Origin: an uncultured Alistipes sp.
GTDB taxonomy: Bacteria > Bacteroidota > Bacteroidia > Bacteroidales > Rikenellaceae
Direction: 5' to 3'
NCBI GenBank assembly: GCA_937899895.1
Contig: CALBQR010000011.1
Location: 1 to 64,000 of the forward strand
DNA length: 64,000 bases
Shown here: positions 8,097 through 18,465 of the stretch, piece by piece
Position numbering within the stretch: the first letter of the stretch is position 1
Layout: the number at the start of each line of letters is the position of its first letter
Notes under the pieces: model-generated
Databases searched by the model: none
The model's input: only the letters and a program-made list of their open reading frames with translations
What the model was told of the DNA's origin: nothing
Made by a program: the position numbers and the translations under genes

Positions 8097-11051
8097 ATGT
8101 TAAAAATTTTACGACACTCTCTGCTTGTGGTGAGTCTGCTTTTGACCTCTGTGGCCGCGCTGGCACAGAGCCAGAAGATGGTTACTGTGAGCGGAGTTGT
8201 AACGACGGCCGAGGATGGCGAGCCATTGCTCGGAGCGACCGTCGTAACCCAATTAATGACGGGTGTAACGACCTCTGTTGATGGTAGTTATACTATCAAA
8301 GCCGAGGCCGGTAGTGTATTGAGTTTTCAATACATCGGTTATCAGACCTACACGTGGAATGTCCCGACGGATGCCGCCGAGGCAACTTGCAATGTGGCAA
8401 TGCAGGCCGATGCGCAGGTGGTCGATGACGTTGTGGTGATCGCCTACGGTACGCGTAAAAAGGGCACGGTAACAGGCTCGGTTTCGACCGTCAAGTCGGC
8501 CAAGATCGAAAAGACACCGACCGCAGCCTTCGATCAGGCGTTGCAGGGTCAGGTGGCAGGACTTTCGGTTCTCTCGAATACGGGAGAGCCAAGTGCTTCG
8601 GCCGTAATGACCATTCGAGGTACGAACTCGATCAATTCGGGTACGGCACCGCTCTATATCCTTGATGGTGTGCCTATTGCAGCGTCGGACTTCAATACGA
8701 TCAACCCCGCCGATATCGAGTCGATCTCGGTGTTGAAAGATGCCTCTTCGACCTCGATCTATGGCGCACGTGCGGCAAATGGTGTGATTGTGATCACCAC
8801 CAAGCGTGGTCAGATGAACGATCGCCCGACCATCGAATTCCGTACGCAGTTGGGTATCTCGCAGGTGGCACGCGGCAATTGGGATTTGATGAATACAGCC
8901 GAGCGTATCGAGTATGAGAAGCAGATCGGTATGACTTCGGGACAGAACTATAATCTGCTCTCGCAGACCGATGTCAATTGGCTCGATGAGGTCTATAACT
9001 CGGCGGCGATGTTGCAGAGCTACGAGCTCTCGGTGTCGGGTGCCGACGAGAAGACCAACTACTACGTTTCGGGTGGCTATTACAGCCAAGAGGGTACGGC
9101 GGCAGGCTCGCTGTTTGATCGCTATTCGGGCCGTGTGAATTTCGATCGCCGCGCGGCATCGTGGTTGAAGATCGGTGCAAATACGATGTTCAACTACCAG
9201 AATATCCAGCAGGCCGATGAGGGAGCCTATACGCTCGTTACGCCTATCTCGGCTGCTCGATTTATGATGCCCTATTGGAATCCCCGCCGCGAGGATGGCT
9301 CGCTCGCCTCGATCTCTGACGGCTCGTGGAAGGGTCAGGGGCAGAATCCGTTGGAGTGGCTGGCAAATAACCCCGTAACATTCAAGAAGTATAAGTTGAT
9401 GTCAACCATCTATGGCGAGGCAACGCCCATCAAGGGGCTAACGCTTCGTTCGCAGTTCGGTATCGACTACGGCCATACGACAGGTTTCGCGGTGTCGTAT
9501 CCGAGCTATACGCCCAATCAGGGCAGCGGCTCGGCATCGCGCTCTTCGACCGACGGTATGCAGCTTACGATTACCAATACCGTAAATTACAACTTCACCA
9601 AGCAGACCTCGCGCCTGCACTCGTTCAACTTTATGGTTGGTCAGGAGGGTGTCGATTACCACTATGAGGCGTTCAGTGTTGCTACGGCAGGTCAAAACAA
9701 CGACCGTCTGACCAACATCACCAACGGCACGCGTGCAACTTCGTGGGACGATACGACCGACTCGGATTACGGTTTTCTCTCGTTCTTCGGTCGTGCGGAG
9801 TATAACCTTGACAACTGCTATTTCGTTGAACTTTCGGCACGTGCCGACGGCTCGTCGCGCTTTGGCTCGTCGCGTCGCTGGGCAGGTTTCTGGTCGGTAG
9901 GTTTGATGTGGAATATGCGCAACGAGAGCTTTATGCAGAGCTCGTCGCGCTGGCTGACCAATGCCCAGCTCTCGCTCTCGACGGGTACGTCGGGTAACTC
10001 GTCGATTCCCAACTATGTCCATTCGGCATTGGTTGGCGGCGGTCTGGACTATGTGGGCGATGCAGGTATTGCGCCGATTCAGCCCGGCAATGAGAATTTA
10101 GGTTGGGAGAAACCCTGGACCACCAACCTCGGTGCGCACTTCGGTTTCTGGAATCGACTGAATGTCGATTTTGAAGCATATTATAAGCAGACTTCGGATA
10201 TGTTGATGGAGGTGCCCAAGTCATATACCGATCAGGGATTCGGCTACTATTGGGACAACGTGGGCGAGATGATCAACGTAGGTGCCGAGTTGAGCGTTAT
10301 GGCTACGCTTGTGCAGACGAAGAATTTTCTCTGGACTGTCAATGCCAACGCCTCGTACAACTACAACGAGATCACCGAACTCTATAACGGTGTGCAGGAG
10401 TACGAGCGATCGAACACCAATACCAAATTGGTCGTAGGTCATCCTCTCGGCGAGTTCTATATCAATCGCTATGCGGGTGTCAATCCTATTAATGGCGATG
10501 CGCTGTGGTATGACAAAAATGGTGCTTTGACCACCGAGCTACGCGACGAGGACAAGGTGCTGGTCGGTAAGAGCTACATCGCTCCCTGGCAGGGAGGTTT
10601 CGGTACGACATTGAGCTGGAAGGGTCTCTCTTTGAGTGCGCAGTTCAGTTGGGTGGCCGACCGATGGATGATCAATAACGACCGCTATTTCGACGAGTCG
10701 AATGGTCGTTTTGCATCGTACAACCAGTCGCGCCGCCTGCTCGACCGCTGGCAGAAGCCGGGCGATGTTACCGACATCCCGCGCCACGGTGTCTATACCG
10801 AGTTCGACAGCCGTCTGCTTGAAGATGCATCGTTCCTGCGTCTGAAAAATGTTATGTTGAGCTACTCGTTCAAGTTTGCCGAGGAGAAGAAGCGTACATT
10901 TATTCGCGGTTTCCGTCTCTTTGCGCAGGGTCAGAATCTGCTGACCTTCACCAAGTTCTCTGGTCTTGATCCGGAGGGCACGTCGAATATCTATGCGGCG
11001 CAATATCCGATGGCTCGTCAATTTACATTCGGTTTGGATCTGATATTCTAA
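8097..11051 (+). CDS. SusC/RagA-type TonB-dependent outer-membrane transporter
   Basis: 984 residues from the ATG at 8097; an earlier in-frame GTG at 8067 lies inside a leader hairpin. A signal peptide (about 1-24, ending ALAQ) is followed by a CarboxypepD_reg-like domain (28-110). The TonB plug follows (about 115-240), with PLYILDGVPI and SIYGARAANGVIVITTK, then a 22-strand-type barrel ending in a terminal Phe (FGLDLIF). It imports a ligand together with the SusD partner encoded 9 nt downstream. The ligand cannot be read off; the locus has a protease and no glycosidase, so peptides are plausible, as for RagAB. There is no N-terminal FecR-interacting domain. Confidence 0.95.
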   Translation: MLKILRHSLLVVSLLLTSVAALAQSQKMVTVSGVVTTAEDGEPLLGATVVTQLMTGVTTSVDGSYTIKAEAGSVLSFQYIGYQTYTWNVPTDAAEATCNVAMQADAQVVDDVVVIAYGTRKKGTVTGSVSTVKSAKIEKTPTAAFDQALQGQVAGLSVLSNTGEPSASAVMTIRGTNSINSGTAPLYILDGVPIAASDFNTINPADIESISVLKDASSTSIYGARAANGVIVITTKRGQMNDRPTIEFRTQLGISQVARGNWDLMNTAERIEYEKQIGMTSGQNYNLLSQTDVNWLDEVYNSAAMLQSYELSVSGADEKTNYYVSGGYYSQEGTAAGSLFDRYSGRVNFDRRAASWLKIGANTMFNYQNIQQADEGAYTLVTPISAARFMMPYWNPRREDGSLASISDGSWKGQGQNPLEWLANNPVTFKKYKLMSTIYGEATPIKGLTLRSQFGIDYGHTTGFAVSYPSYTPNQGSGSASRSSTDGMQLTITNTVNYNFTKQTSRLHSFNFMVGQEGVDYHYEAFSVATAGQNNDRLTNITNGTRATSWDDTTDSDYGFLSFFGRAEYNLDNCYFVELSARADGSSRFGSSRRWAGFWSVGLMWNMRNESFMQSSSRWLTNAQLSLSTGTSGNSSIPNYVHSALVGGGLDYVGDAGIAPIQPGNENLGWEKPWTTNLGAHFGFWNRLNVDFEAYYKQTSDMLMEVPKSYTDQGFGYYWDNVGEMINVGAELSVMATLVQTKNFLWTVNANASYNYNEITELYNGVQEYERSNTNTKLVVGHPLGEFYINRYAGVNPINGDALWYDKNGALTTELRDEDKVLVGKSYIAPWQGGFGTTLSWKGLSLSAQFSWVADRWMINNDRYFDESNGRFASYNQSRRLLDRWQKPGDVTDIPRHGVYTEFDSRLLEDASFLRLKNVMLSYSFKFAEEKKRTFIRGFRLFAQGQNLLTFTKFSGLDPEGTSNIYAAQYPMARQFTFGLDLIF

Positions 11052-11060
11052 AAGTGCGAA

Positions 11061-12608
11061 ATGAGTATGAAAAAGATATTTTCTCAAATTAAGTTCTTTG
11101 TGTTGCTTGCGGCTGTGGCCCTTGCGACGACCTCGTGTCTGGATAAAGATCCTTTGTCGGCAATTCCGCAGACGGAGGCGATGCAGAGCTACGAGGAGGC
11201 CGAGCAGACTCTTACCGGTATCTATGCCCGCTTGAAGAGTTCGGCTCTGTGGAGTGGCTATTTGACACTGCTGCCCGACATCCAGTGCGATTTGGTATAT
11301 GCCGTCGATGGCTATACCAACACCTACGGCAGTATCTGGCAGTGGGATATCCGCCCGACAACGGCCGAGATCGAGTCGGTCTATGCGGCTCTGTATGGTG
11401 TTATTTCGCACTGTAATTTCTTCCTCGAACGTATCGACGCTGTGGTTGCAAAGCAGACCAGCGACGAGCGCATAGAGGCTCTCGAAGTCTATACGGGTGA
11501 GGTCTATACCATTCGCGCATTGGCCTACTCGGAGTTGTTGAAGTGCTTCTGTAAGGCTTATGACCCTGCAACGGCCGAGACGGAGTTGGGTGTAGTTATT
11601 CGCAAACTATATTCGACACCAGAGCCTACGACTCGCTCTTCGCTCAAAACCTCGTATGAGCTTGTGCTCGAAGATTTGGCTCGTGCCGAGGAGTTGTTGC
11701 CGATCGAGAATGACTTCTATTCGCACCACTACCTTACGCTCGGTGCCGCCTATGCGTTGCACGCTCGCGTAGCCCTCTATATGCAGGATTGGGATGCGGC
11801 GATCGACTATTCGTCGCGCGTTATCGACCATCCGAACAAGCCCTACGCCCTCTCGTCGGCAACGACGCTCTACACCTCGGATATGACCTATTTCGACTAT
11901 ATGTGGGCGTACGACCTCTCGACCGAGGCTATCTGGCAGATCGGCTTCACGCAGACCTCGTTCGGTGGCGCACTCGGATCAGTATTCCTGAATTTTACGA
12001 CCGACTACTACAATTTCTATCCCGATTATGTCCCTGCGCAGTGGGTTTTGGACCTCTACGATTCAGGTGATCGTCGCTATGAAGCCTATTTCTACGATGT
12101 GCAGACGGGCTACGACCACGCTTTGCAGTGGCCTTTGCTGGTGAAATATTATGGCAATCGCGATTTCATCTCGTCGAGCTACATCTACCACGTCTCGATG
12201 CCCAAGCCTTTCCGTTTGGCCGAGCAGTATCTGATCCGTGCCGAGGCCTATTGCCGCCAGTCGAGTCCCGACTTTACGGCTGCTACTGCCGATCTGATGA
12301 CTCTGCGCAAGGCTCGATATATTTCGGGCGGTGTGCTATCGCTCAAAAAGGATAACTTCATCGAGGAGATTGCCAACGAGCGTGTGCGCGAACTCTATAT
12401 GGAGGGCTTCCGTCTGCACGACATCAAGCGTTGGGGCTCGCTCTACCGCAATGGCGAGGGCTTTACGCGTGTGCTCCAGCAGCAGTCGCTCTCGGAGGGC
12501 AGTTCGATCAGCGTGAAGGCCGATAATGCGTTGTTCGTATGGCCTATACCGCAGCACGAGATCGAGGCTCCGGGGTCGCAGATTGTACCTAATGAGAGCA
12601 ATAAATAA
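11061..12608 (+). CDS. SusD/RagB-type surface lipoprotein
   Basis: 515 residues. The lipoprotein signal ends TTSC with Cys26, followed by LDKDP, an acidic surface-export-type signal. The family hallmarks are present: an N-terminal TPR-like helical bundle (SYEEAEQTLTGIYARLKS), the segment YLIRAEAYCRQ, and the C-terminal consensus ERVRELYMEGFRLHDIKRWG. The C-terminal WPIPQHEIEAPGSQIVPNE is also standard. It works as the lid of the SusC transporter at the cell surface. It is encoded directly after susC and 16 nt before the next lipoprotein. Confidence 0.95.
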   Translation: MSMKKIFSQIKFFVLLAAVALATTSCLDKDPLSAIPQTEAMQSYEEAEQTLTGIYARLKSSALWSGYLTLLPDIQCDLVYAVDGYTNTYGSIWQWDIRPTTAEIESVYAALYGVISHCNFFLERIDAVVAKQTSDERIEALEVYTGEVYTIRALAYSELLKCFCKAYDPATAETELGVVIRKLYSTPEPTTRSSLKTSYELVLEDLARAEELLPIENDFYSHHYLTLGAAYALHARVALYMQDWDAAIDYSSRVIDHPNKPYALSSATTLYTSDMTYFDYMWAYDLSTEAIWQIGFTQTSFGGALGSVFLNFTTDYYNFYPDYVPAQWVLDLYDSGDRRYEAYFYDVQTGYDHALQWPLLVKYYGNRDFISSSYIYHVSMPKPFRLAEQYLIRAEAYCRQSSPDFTAATADLMTLRKARYISGGVLSLKKDNFIEEIANERVRELYMEGFRLHDIKRWGSLYRNGEGFTRVLQQQSLSEGSSISVKADNALFVWPIPQHEIEAPGSQIVPNESNK

Positions 12609-12624
12609 AAACAGATGACTGACT

Positions 12625-13548
12625 ATGAGAAAGTTCGTTAGATATATTTCGACACTTACGGCGGCGGTTGTTGCCGCGCTGGGAGTGGTGTCGTGCGAGG
12701 AGGAGTATGTTCGCTATTCGGGACCCGAATATGTGATGTTTGCCGATTCGATCTCGACCAATATGGTGTTGGCCGATAGCGAAACCTTTGCCGTTACGGT
12801 TGCTTCGACCGTAAAGTGCGACTATGATCGCACGTTCGGTGTGGAGATCGTCGATAAGGGCAGCAATGCAATCGAGGGTCTGCACTATTCGCTCTGCTCG
12901 AATTCGATCACGATTCCTGCGGGCGAGATGGCTGCTGATGTGCTTGTGCGTGGCCACTACGACCAGATCGAGGCGACCGATTCGCTCGGCTTTGTGATGC
13001 GATTGGTTATGCCGGAGCAGTTGGAGTGGGATCTCTATCCGAATAATACGACCACGAAGGTTGTGATGTATAAGAGCTGTCCGTTCGACATCAATAACTT
13101 TACGGGTTGGTGTGTGATGACCTCGCTGCTGCTCTATGACTATCCGAGTACCAACCCCTCGTATCAGCGTCTGGTGCGCTCCGAACTGCACCCCACCGAG
13201 GAGAATACGATCATCATTCGCAACTGCTTCTATGATGGTTACGATGTTAAGGTGCGTTTCGATGCGAGCGATCCTACCAAGCCCGTCGTTGTGATGGATA
13301 AGGGTCAGACGATTGGTGATGAGGAGTCGGTCTTCGGAATGATTCACGGCGACAACCACCTGTTGGGTGCATCGAGTCCCTACTATGAGTCGTATTACAA
13401 TTCGTGCCAGCGATTTATGGTGCTGTGGCTCTATGTATATGTCGAGAATTTGGGTACGCTTGTGGGCAATGTAGGCCATTTCTACAATGTCTTTGAGTGG
13501 GTGAGCGACGAGGAGGCCGAGCGTCTGCAACGTGAAGACGGAATGTAG
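12625..13548 (+). CDS. SusD-associated lipoprotein, DUF4843/DUF4984-like
   Basis: 307 residues. The lipoprotein signal ends VVSC with Cys24, followed by EEEY, so it is probably surface exposed. The region 28-150 (with VEIVDKGSNAIEGLHY and ITIPAGEMAADVLVRG) is a beta-sandwich layout typical of the DUF4843/DUF4984 proteins that follow many SusD genes. The C-terminal half (FDINNFTGWC onwards) has a lipocalin-like repeat of short strands. Binding function is presumed from context and not known. It is third in the operon, 16 nt after susD. Confidence 0.75.
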   Translation: MRKFVRYISTLTAAVVAALGVVSCEEEYVRYSGPEYVMFADSISTNMVLADSETFAVTVASTVKCDYDRTFGVEIVDKGSNAIEGLHYSLCSNSITIPAGEMAADVLVRGHYDQIEATDSLGFVMRLVMPEQLEWDLYPNNTTTKVVMYKSCPFDINNFTGWCVMTSLLLYDYPSTNPSYQRLVRSELHPTEENTIIIRNCFYDGYDVKVRFDASDPTKPVVVMDKGQTIGDEESVFGMIHGDNHLLGASSPYYESYYNSCQRFMVLWLYVYVENLGTLVGNVGHFYNVFEWVSDEEAERLQREDGM

Positions 13549-13625
13549 GCAATCGCCGAGCAGAAACAAAAGTCAAAAACGGAGAAAACAACTCTTAAAA
13601 TTTTATAACAAAACAACAATCGTTT

Positions 13626-15656
13626 ATGAAAAAGAACATTTTTCGTCAAATTACCGCCCTGCTGATGATGGCATTGGCGGTTGTTGCGACCGGTTGCGAG
13701 GAGCCCGAACCCGAACCGACTCCCGTAACACCCAATTTCCCGACGAAAGTTGAGAAGGTGGTTAAGAGTGGTGAGGTTTATACTCTTTCGATCAATCCCA
13801 ATATGGATTGGAAGGTATCGATCCCGACCGAGGTTGCACAATATTTCTCGCTTGTCGATGCTGCGGGTCAGCTCTCGTTGACCGGTAAGGCAGGTCAGCA
13901 GCAGATCAAGATCAAGGCTGCCGAGATCGACGAGTTTGATAATGATCGCGTATGTGAGGTGTCGCTGACGATGGGCGGCAAGACGCAGGTTGTTGCCAAG
14001 CTGACCCGAATGAAGTTGGCTCGCACGCTCAATGTCTATGTTGCCGAGTACGATGAGGCAAATGTCGATTTCAAGACCGATGCCGAGGGTGGCTATGTCT
14101 ATGGCTCAACACCCGTGCAGACGCTCGATTTCTTGTGGCATAACGAGCAGTATATGCATCGCATCGTTGTCGAGACCAACTTTAAGTGGGCTATCGGTGG
14201 TGAGCTACCCGCGTGGTTGCTCCCCTCGACTACAACGGGCGAGGCAGGTCGTACCGAGGTCTTTGTACGCACCGAGAAGGAGGCTTATCCCTTCACTGCG
14301 GAGGTTGCTACGCTCGTATTCAATGACTTGGCTAATGCCAATGCTCCCGTTGAGGCAGGTAAGCTGTCCGTTAATATGCCCGCTTGCGAGGCCGTGTGCG
14401 AGGTTGAGATCGCTCCCGCGCTGACTTTCAATGCCGAGGGCCACTACTATAACGCTTCGGCCGATTCGTATATCGAGATGGGTGCAATCGCAACGATGAC
14501 CGCTCCGAAGGGTGCCCAGCTCTATAAGATCGTGAAGGAGAACGACTATCTCTACGCTTCGTCGCCCACGAACGATTGGATCACAATCACTTGGGAAGAG
14601 GAGTGGAACGCCGCTGCCGATAAGGCAGGTCTTTGGGCTCGTAAGTTCTTCGTGCAGACCACTTTGAATGAGGGTGCAGTACGTGAGGGTATGCTTGTGG
14701 CACTGCCCCGCACGGTGGCGTCGAAGATCTCGGATCCCGATTTCGATCTGTTCAACTCGGAGGGTACGGCTTTGAAGGCTGAATATGAGCAGTATGTGGT
14801 GGCAACCGTTAAGCAGGAGGCTCCCGCAGTGGCTGAGGATAAGGGTGTTATCTATGCCAACGATATCGAGACGATGCACGCTTTCACGGCCGATTTCGTT
14901 GAGTTGGCTGATGGCGAGTGGCCGCGTAATGGTGCTTGGGCATCGATTCCCAACGCCTATAAGCTGACCTATCGCTCGAATGATTCGGGTGATGACCTGA
15001 TCTTCTCGAAGCCCTTCTCGCGTTATGAGATCTACGGTTTCGATGGCGCGTCGAGCAAGCCCTACGATCAGGCAACCTGCTGGCTGACACTCGAAACGAG
15101 TGCAGAGTACAAGCAGCTTACCAATGGCTATAAGGTTCGTATGCGCTTGGGTAACGATCCCGCGAATGGTTTGTTCCCCAACACTCAGGCAGGCTGGGAC
15201 GGCGAGAATGAGGCTACGATCGTCTTCTACGACGAGAATGACGTGGCTTACGCGCTGATCTACTGCGTGATGGATCCCAACTATATGTATGTTCCCGAAG
15301 TTTCGAGCGAGGTTAAGTTTGTCGATCCCGCAGCAGCTGAGGCGTATGGTGCCAAGTTGGAGCAGATTGTTGAGGGCGATCCCGATTTCAGCTTCGAGAA
15401 GTTGGGCGCAGGTACATTGCAGTATCGTTTGACCCACACTTCGGCAATGGGCGCACAGGCTCTCTTGTTGATGCCTTCGTACTCGATGGCCTTCTGCTAT
15501 CCTTCGGAGTCGTGGCTTTCGACCCAGATGGTTGATGGCGGTACGCAGGTAATTATGAGCCCCGAAGAGGATCAGGCAAAGGGCCATATCTCGTTCCACG
15601 CAGCCGACGGAACGATGGTTGTCGATCTGATCTGTGTATTCAACTACACCGAGTAG
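13626..15656 (+). CDS. large surface lipoprotein of the Sus-like locus (DUF5003-like)
   Basis: 676 residues. The lipoprotein signal ends ATGC with Cys24, followed by EEPEPEP, a strongly acidic tether. The first ~120 residues (VEKVVKSGEVYTLSINPNMDWKVSIP) look like a BACON/Ig-like beta domain. Two larger beta-rich regions follow, and the end is WLSTQMVDGGTQVIMSPEEDQ. It resembles DUF5003 proteins, which I recall from Bacteroides Sus-like loci; that name is tentative. No catalytic motif is seen. A ligand-binding or scaffold role at the cell surface is an inference from position. A strong terminator follows immediately. Confidence 0.6.
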   Translation: MKKNIFRQITALLMMALAVVATGCEEPEPEPTPVTPNFPTKVEKVVKSGEVYTLSINPNMDWKVSIPTEVAQYFSLVDAAGQLSLTGKAGQQQIKIKAAEIDEFDNDRVCEVSLTMGGKTQVVAKLTRMKLARTLNVYVAEYDEANVDFKTDAEGGYVYGSTPVQTLDFLWHNEQYMHRIVVETNFKWAIGGELPAWLLPSTTTGEAGRTEVFVRTEKEAYPFTAEVATLVFNDLANANAPVEAGKLSVNMPACEAVCEVEIAPALTFNAEGHYYNASADSYIEMGAIATMTAPKGAQLYKIVKENDYLYASSPTNDWITITWEEEWNAAADKAGLWARKFFVQTTLNEGAVREGMLVALPRTVASKISDPDFDLFNSEGTALKAEYEQYVVATVKQEAPAVAEDKGVIYANDIETMHAFTADFVELADGEWPRNGAWASIPNAYKLTYRSNDSGDDLIFSKPFSRYEIYGFDGASSKPYDQATCWLTLETSAEYKQLTNGYKVRMRLGNDPANGLFPNTQAGWDGENEATIVFYDENDVAYALIYCVMDPNYMYVPEVSSEVKFVDPAAAEAYGAKLEQIVEGDPDFSFEKLGAGTLQYRLTHTSAMGAQALLLMPSYSMAFCYPSESWLSTQMVDGGTQVIMSPEEDQAKGHISFHAADGTMVVDLICVFNYTE

Positions 15657-15673
15657 CCCCTTTGTAGAAAATT

Positions 15674-15725
15674 TTTGGAGAGTGCCCCGCACGTAGAGTT
15701 GGGGCGGGGTGCTCCCCAAATTTTT
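15674..15725 (+). terminator. strong intrinsic terminator inside the Sus-like locus
   Basis: A 17-bp stem (TTTGGAGAGTGCCCCGC, 15674-15690, with 15704-15720, one mismatch) is followed directly by TTTTT. It lies 18 nt after one stop codon and 71 nt before the next start. No promoter box is visible between it and 15796. Confidence 0.85.
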
Positions 15726-15795
15726 CATAGACGATGAAGAGAGTTTTTGATTGAGATTTTTCGAGTTTTTTGAACGAACAGTTTTTATTCAAAAA

Positions 15796-18438
15796 ATGAA
15801 ACTATTATACAGATTTACCGTATGCCTTGCGTTCTTGGCTCTTGCATTTGTGAGTTGCTCCGAAGATGAGCAGATCGACAACCGCGAGCCGAACTATGGC
15901 TACGTTCAATTCCGATTATTCAAAGCTGCCTCGTATGAGGCCGAGCAGTCGCGTGCCGTTAAGCAGACACTCGACTATCTCGCGGAGGCCTGCAAGGTGC
16001 GAGTTATGCTTGCCTATGGCGAAACGACGTTGGCACAGACGCTCCCTCTCTCGGCAGGAGCCGACGGGGCTGCCGAGTTCGGTCTGCGAAGCGATAAGTT
16101 GAAATTGCTTACGGGCGAGTATCAGGTGGTAACATTTACGCTCTTCGATGCCGACGACCAACCTATCTATAACGGCTCTCCTGCAACCCCGACCACGATT
16201 GAGGTGAAAGAGGGTGGTCTGTCGATCACCGATCTTACGGTCAATGTTACACCGCGTGGCTCGGTGCGTTTTACGCTGGTAAAGCGATTCACCGATGAGA
16301 ACACGCGCGCAGCCAACGAGGGTGAATATACCTTCGATGAGATCAGCAAAGTCAATATCACGGTGCTCAATCGTGCGACCAATGTCCGCACGACCTTCGA
16401 GAAGTTGGAGGGTACATTCTCAATCCATTTCGATGAGTCGGACAACGAGGAGAATGGCTACCAGACCTCTTCGATCGAGTGCGATACGACACTGTCGCTC
16501 ACGGCGGGTAACTATCGCGTTGTCTCGTTGATTGCCTATGATGCAAGCGGAGTGGTGCTCGAAGCGATGAATAATATCGAGGGTAGCGACTTTACGGTCG
16601 TGGATAACCGCACGACCGAGGCAAATGTCCCCGTTGAGATTCGAGCAACGAACGAGTACCTTAAAGATTACTACGCTCTGCGTTCGATTTGGGAGAGCCT
16701 GAATGGCGAGAGCTGGTACTATGTTGGCGAAAATTATCCGACGGGTTCAAATTGGGATTTCAATAAAGACCCCGATCTGTGGGGCGACCAGCCCGGTGTC
16801 GAACTGCATCCGAATGGTCGCGTTGCGCGTCTTGATTTGAGCGATTTCGCCTTTTCGGGTGATATGTCGCCCGCAATTGGTCAGCTGACCGAGATTGTCG
16901 AGCTCTATTTGGGTAATCATAACGACGTCAATCTATTTACATATGATCCGACGGCAAACGATGCGACCATTTTGGAGCGTCGCCGCAATCGTATGGAGCA
17001 CCATAAGGAGTATCTGCAAAAGATTCACACTCCGACACAACTCTCGGAGCCTTGCGCCCGTGCGTTGGCCGAGAAGGGTATCTCGATCCCTGCGGTGTCG
17101 CTCTACCAGACGATGAAAGAGAGCGAGATCATCGACATAAAGAGTGGCGAGCAGAAGCGACTCAACCTCTACGATACCAATCACGGTACGCTCAATAACG
17201 GTCTGCGTTCGTTGCCTGCCGAGATTGGCCGACTGACAAAGCTCGAAATTTTCTATGTGGCCAACAGCGAGATCGAGTCGTTGCCTGCCGAGATGGCAAA
17301 CCTCACTTCGTGTACCGACCTCGAAATCTATAACTGCCCGAAGATGACCCACTTCCCGATGGCTATTGCTGAGATGCCGGAGTTGGTGTCGCTCAACCTG
17401 TCGAATAATGCGCAGTGGTCGGCCGAGGAGATTTATGCGGGCCTTGATGCGTTGGCAAATGGCCCCGCGCGTGAGAAGATTCAGATTCTCTATGCCCGTC
17501 AGAACAACCTCGAAGAGCTGCCCGCATCGTTTGCCCGGATGCAGAAAATCGGTCTGCTTGATCTGGCTTACAATAAGATCTCGAAGATTCACCCGCTTGG
17601 TAAGAGTGTTGCGCCCGTACAGCTCTATTTAGACAACAACCTGATTGAGGAGTTGCCGCGCGATGAAGAGGGCTATTTCTGTGGTTATGACGATATCGAG
17701 AACTTCTCGGTGCGCTACAACCGCCTGCAAAAGGTGCCCAATATCTTCTCGGCCGAGAGCCGTTTCACGATGGTTTCGGTTGATTTTTCGGGCAACCAGA
17801 TCGACGGCTTTGAGGGCGAGGAGGATGGCTCGTACAAGGGTATTAAGGTTAATACACTGACGCTGGCATCGAATCCGTTGCTGACCAAATATCCGACGGC
17901 AATCGCAAAGAGCAACTCGCTGGTCGAGTATATCGTTCTGCGTGCCTGCAACCTTGACGAGATACCCGAAGGGGCATTTACCTACGAGAATTCGATCTAC
18001 TTGCAGTCGCTCGACCTCTCGTATAACAACCTTACGGATATTCCGCGCGAGTTACACGCAGGTAATATGCCCTATTTCTATGGTCTGGACCTCTCGTTCA
18101 ACAATTTCAGCGAGTTCCCATACGAGCCGCTTGATTGCGCAGGTCTTACGGTCTTTGCTCTCCGTTCGCAGCGCAACGAGAAGGGCGAACGCTGCCTGCG
18201 CGAGTGGCCCACGGGAATTTTCCAGCATACGGGATTGCGAGGCTTGTACCTCGGCTCGAACGATCTGCGCAAGATCGAAGATACGATCTCGACATTGATC
18301 TACTATCTCGATATCAGCGATAATCCGAATATCATCTTCGATGCTTCGGATATCTGCTATGCTTGGCAGGTTGGTGCCTACATTTTGATCTACGATAAGT
18401 CGCAGAATATCGTTAATTGCGATGCAATGTTGAACTAA
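15796..18438 (+). CDS. leucine-rich-repeat surface lipoprotein (DUF4458-like N-terminus)
   Basis: 880 residues from the ATG at 15796; the in-frame start at 15751 would put a charged extension before the signal peptide. The signal ends FVSC with Cys21, then SEDEQ. Residues ~30-300 hold two related beta domains (YVQFRLFKAASYEAEQSRAV and GSVRFTLVKRF), which I take for the DUF4458 type. From ~310 to the end there are leucine-rich repeats, for example LRSLPAEIGRLTKLEIFYV and LEELPASFARMQKIGLLDL, partly spaced like plant/leptospiral LRRs. LRR surface proteins bind proteins, which fits a proteinaceous ligand for this locus. First gene after the internal terminator. Confidence 0.85.
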   Translation: MKLLYRFTVCLAFLALAFVSCSEDEQIDNREPNYGYVQFRLFKAASYEAEQSRAVKQTLDYLAEACKVRVMLAYGETTLAQTLPLSAGADGAAEFGLRSDKLKLLTGEYQVVTFTLFDADDQPIYNGSPATPTTIEVKEGGLSITDLTVNVTPRGSVRFTLVKRFTDENTRAANEGEYTFDEISKVNITVLNRATNVRTTFEKLEGTFSIHFDESDNEENGYQTSSIECDTTLSLTAGNYRVVSLIAYDASGVVLEAMNNIEGSDFTVVDNRTTEANVPVEIRATNEYLKDYYALRSIWESLNGESWYYVGENYPTGSNWDFNKDPDLWGDQPGVELHPNGRVARLDLSDFAFSGDMSPAIGQLTEIVELYLGNHNDVNLFTYDPTANDATILERRRNRMEHHKEYLQKIHTPTQLSEPCARALAEKGISIPAVSLYQTMKESEIIDIKSGEQKRLNLYDTNHGTLNNGLRSLPAEIGRLTKLEIFYVANSEIESLPAEMANLTSCTDLEIYNCPKMTHFPMAIAEMPELVSLNLSNNAQWSAEEIYAGLDALANGPAREKIQILYARQNNLEELPASFARMQKIGLLDLAYNKISKIHPLGKSVAPVQLYLDNNLIEELPRDEEGYFCGYDDIENFSVRYNRLQKVPNIFSAESRFTMVSVDFSGNQIDGFEGEEDGSYKGIKVNTLTLASNPLLTKYPTAIAKSNSLVEYIVLRACNLDEIPEGAFTYENSIYLQSLDLSYNNLTDIPRELHAGNMPYFYGLDLSFNNFSEFPYEPLDCAGLTVFALRSQRNEKGERCLREWPTGIFQHTGLRGLYLGSNDLRKIEDTISTLIYYLDISDNPNIIFDASDICYAWQVGAYILIYDKSQNIVNCDAMLN

Positions 18439-18465
18439 CCGCCTTAAAATATGATGAGTATGAAT

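Noticed and set aside
15674..15725. Hairpin as an insertion-sequence end or attachment site
   Set aside because: No second copy, no target duplication and no transposase; stem plus T run fits a terminator.
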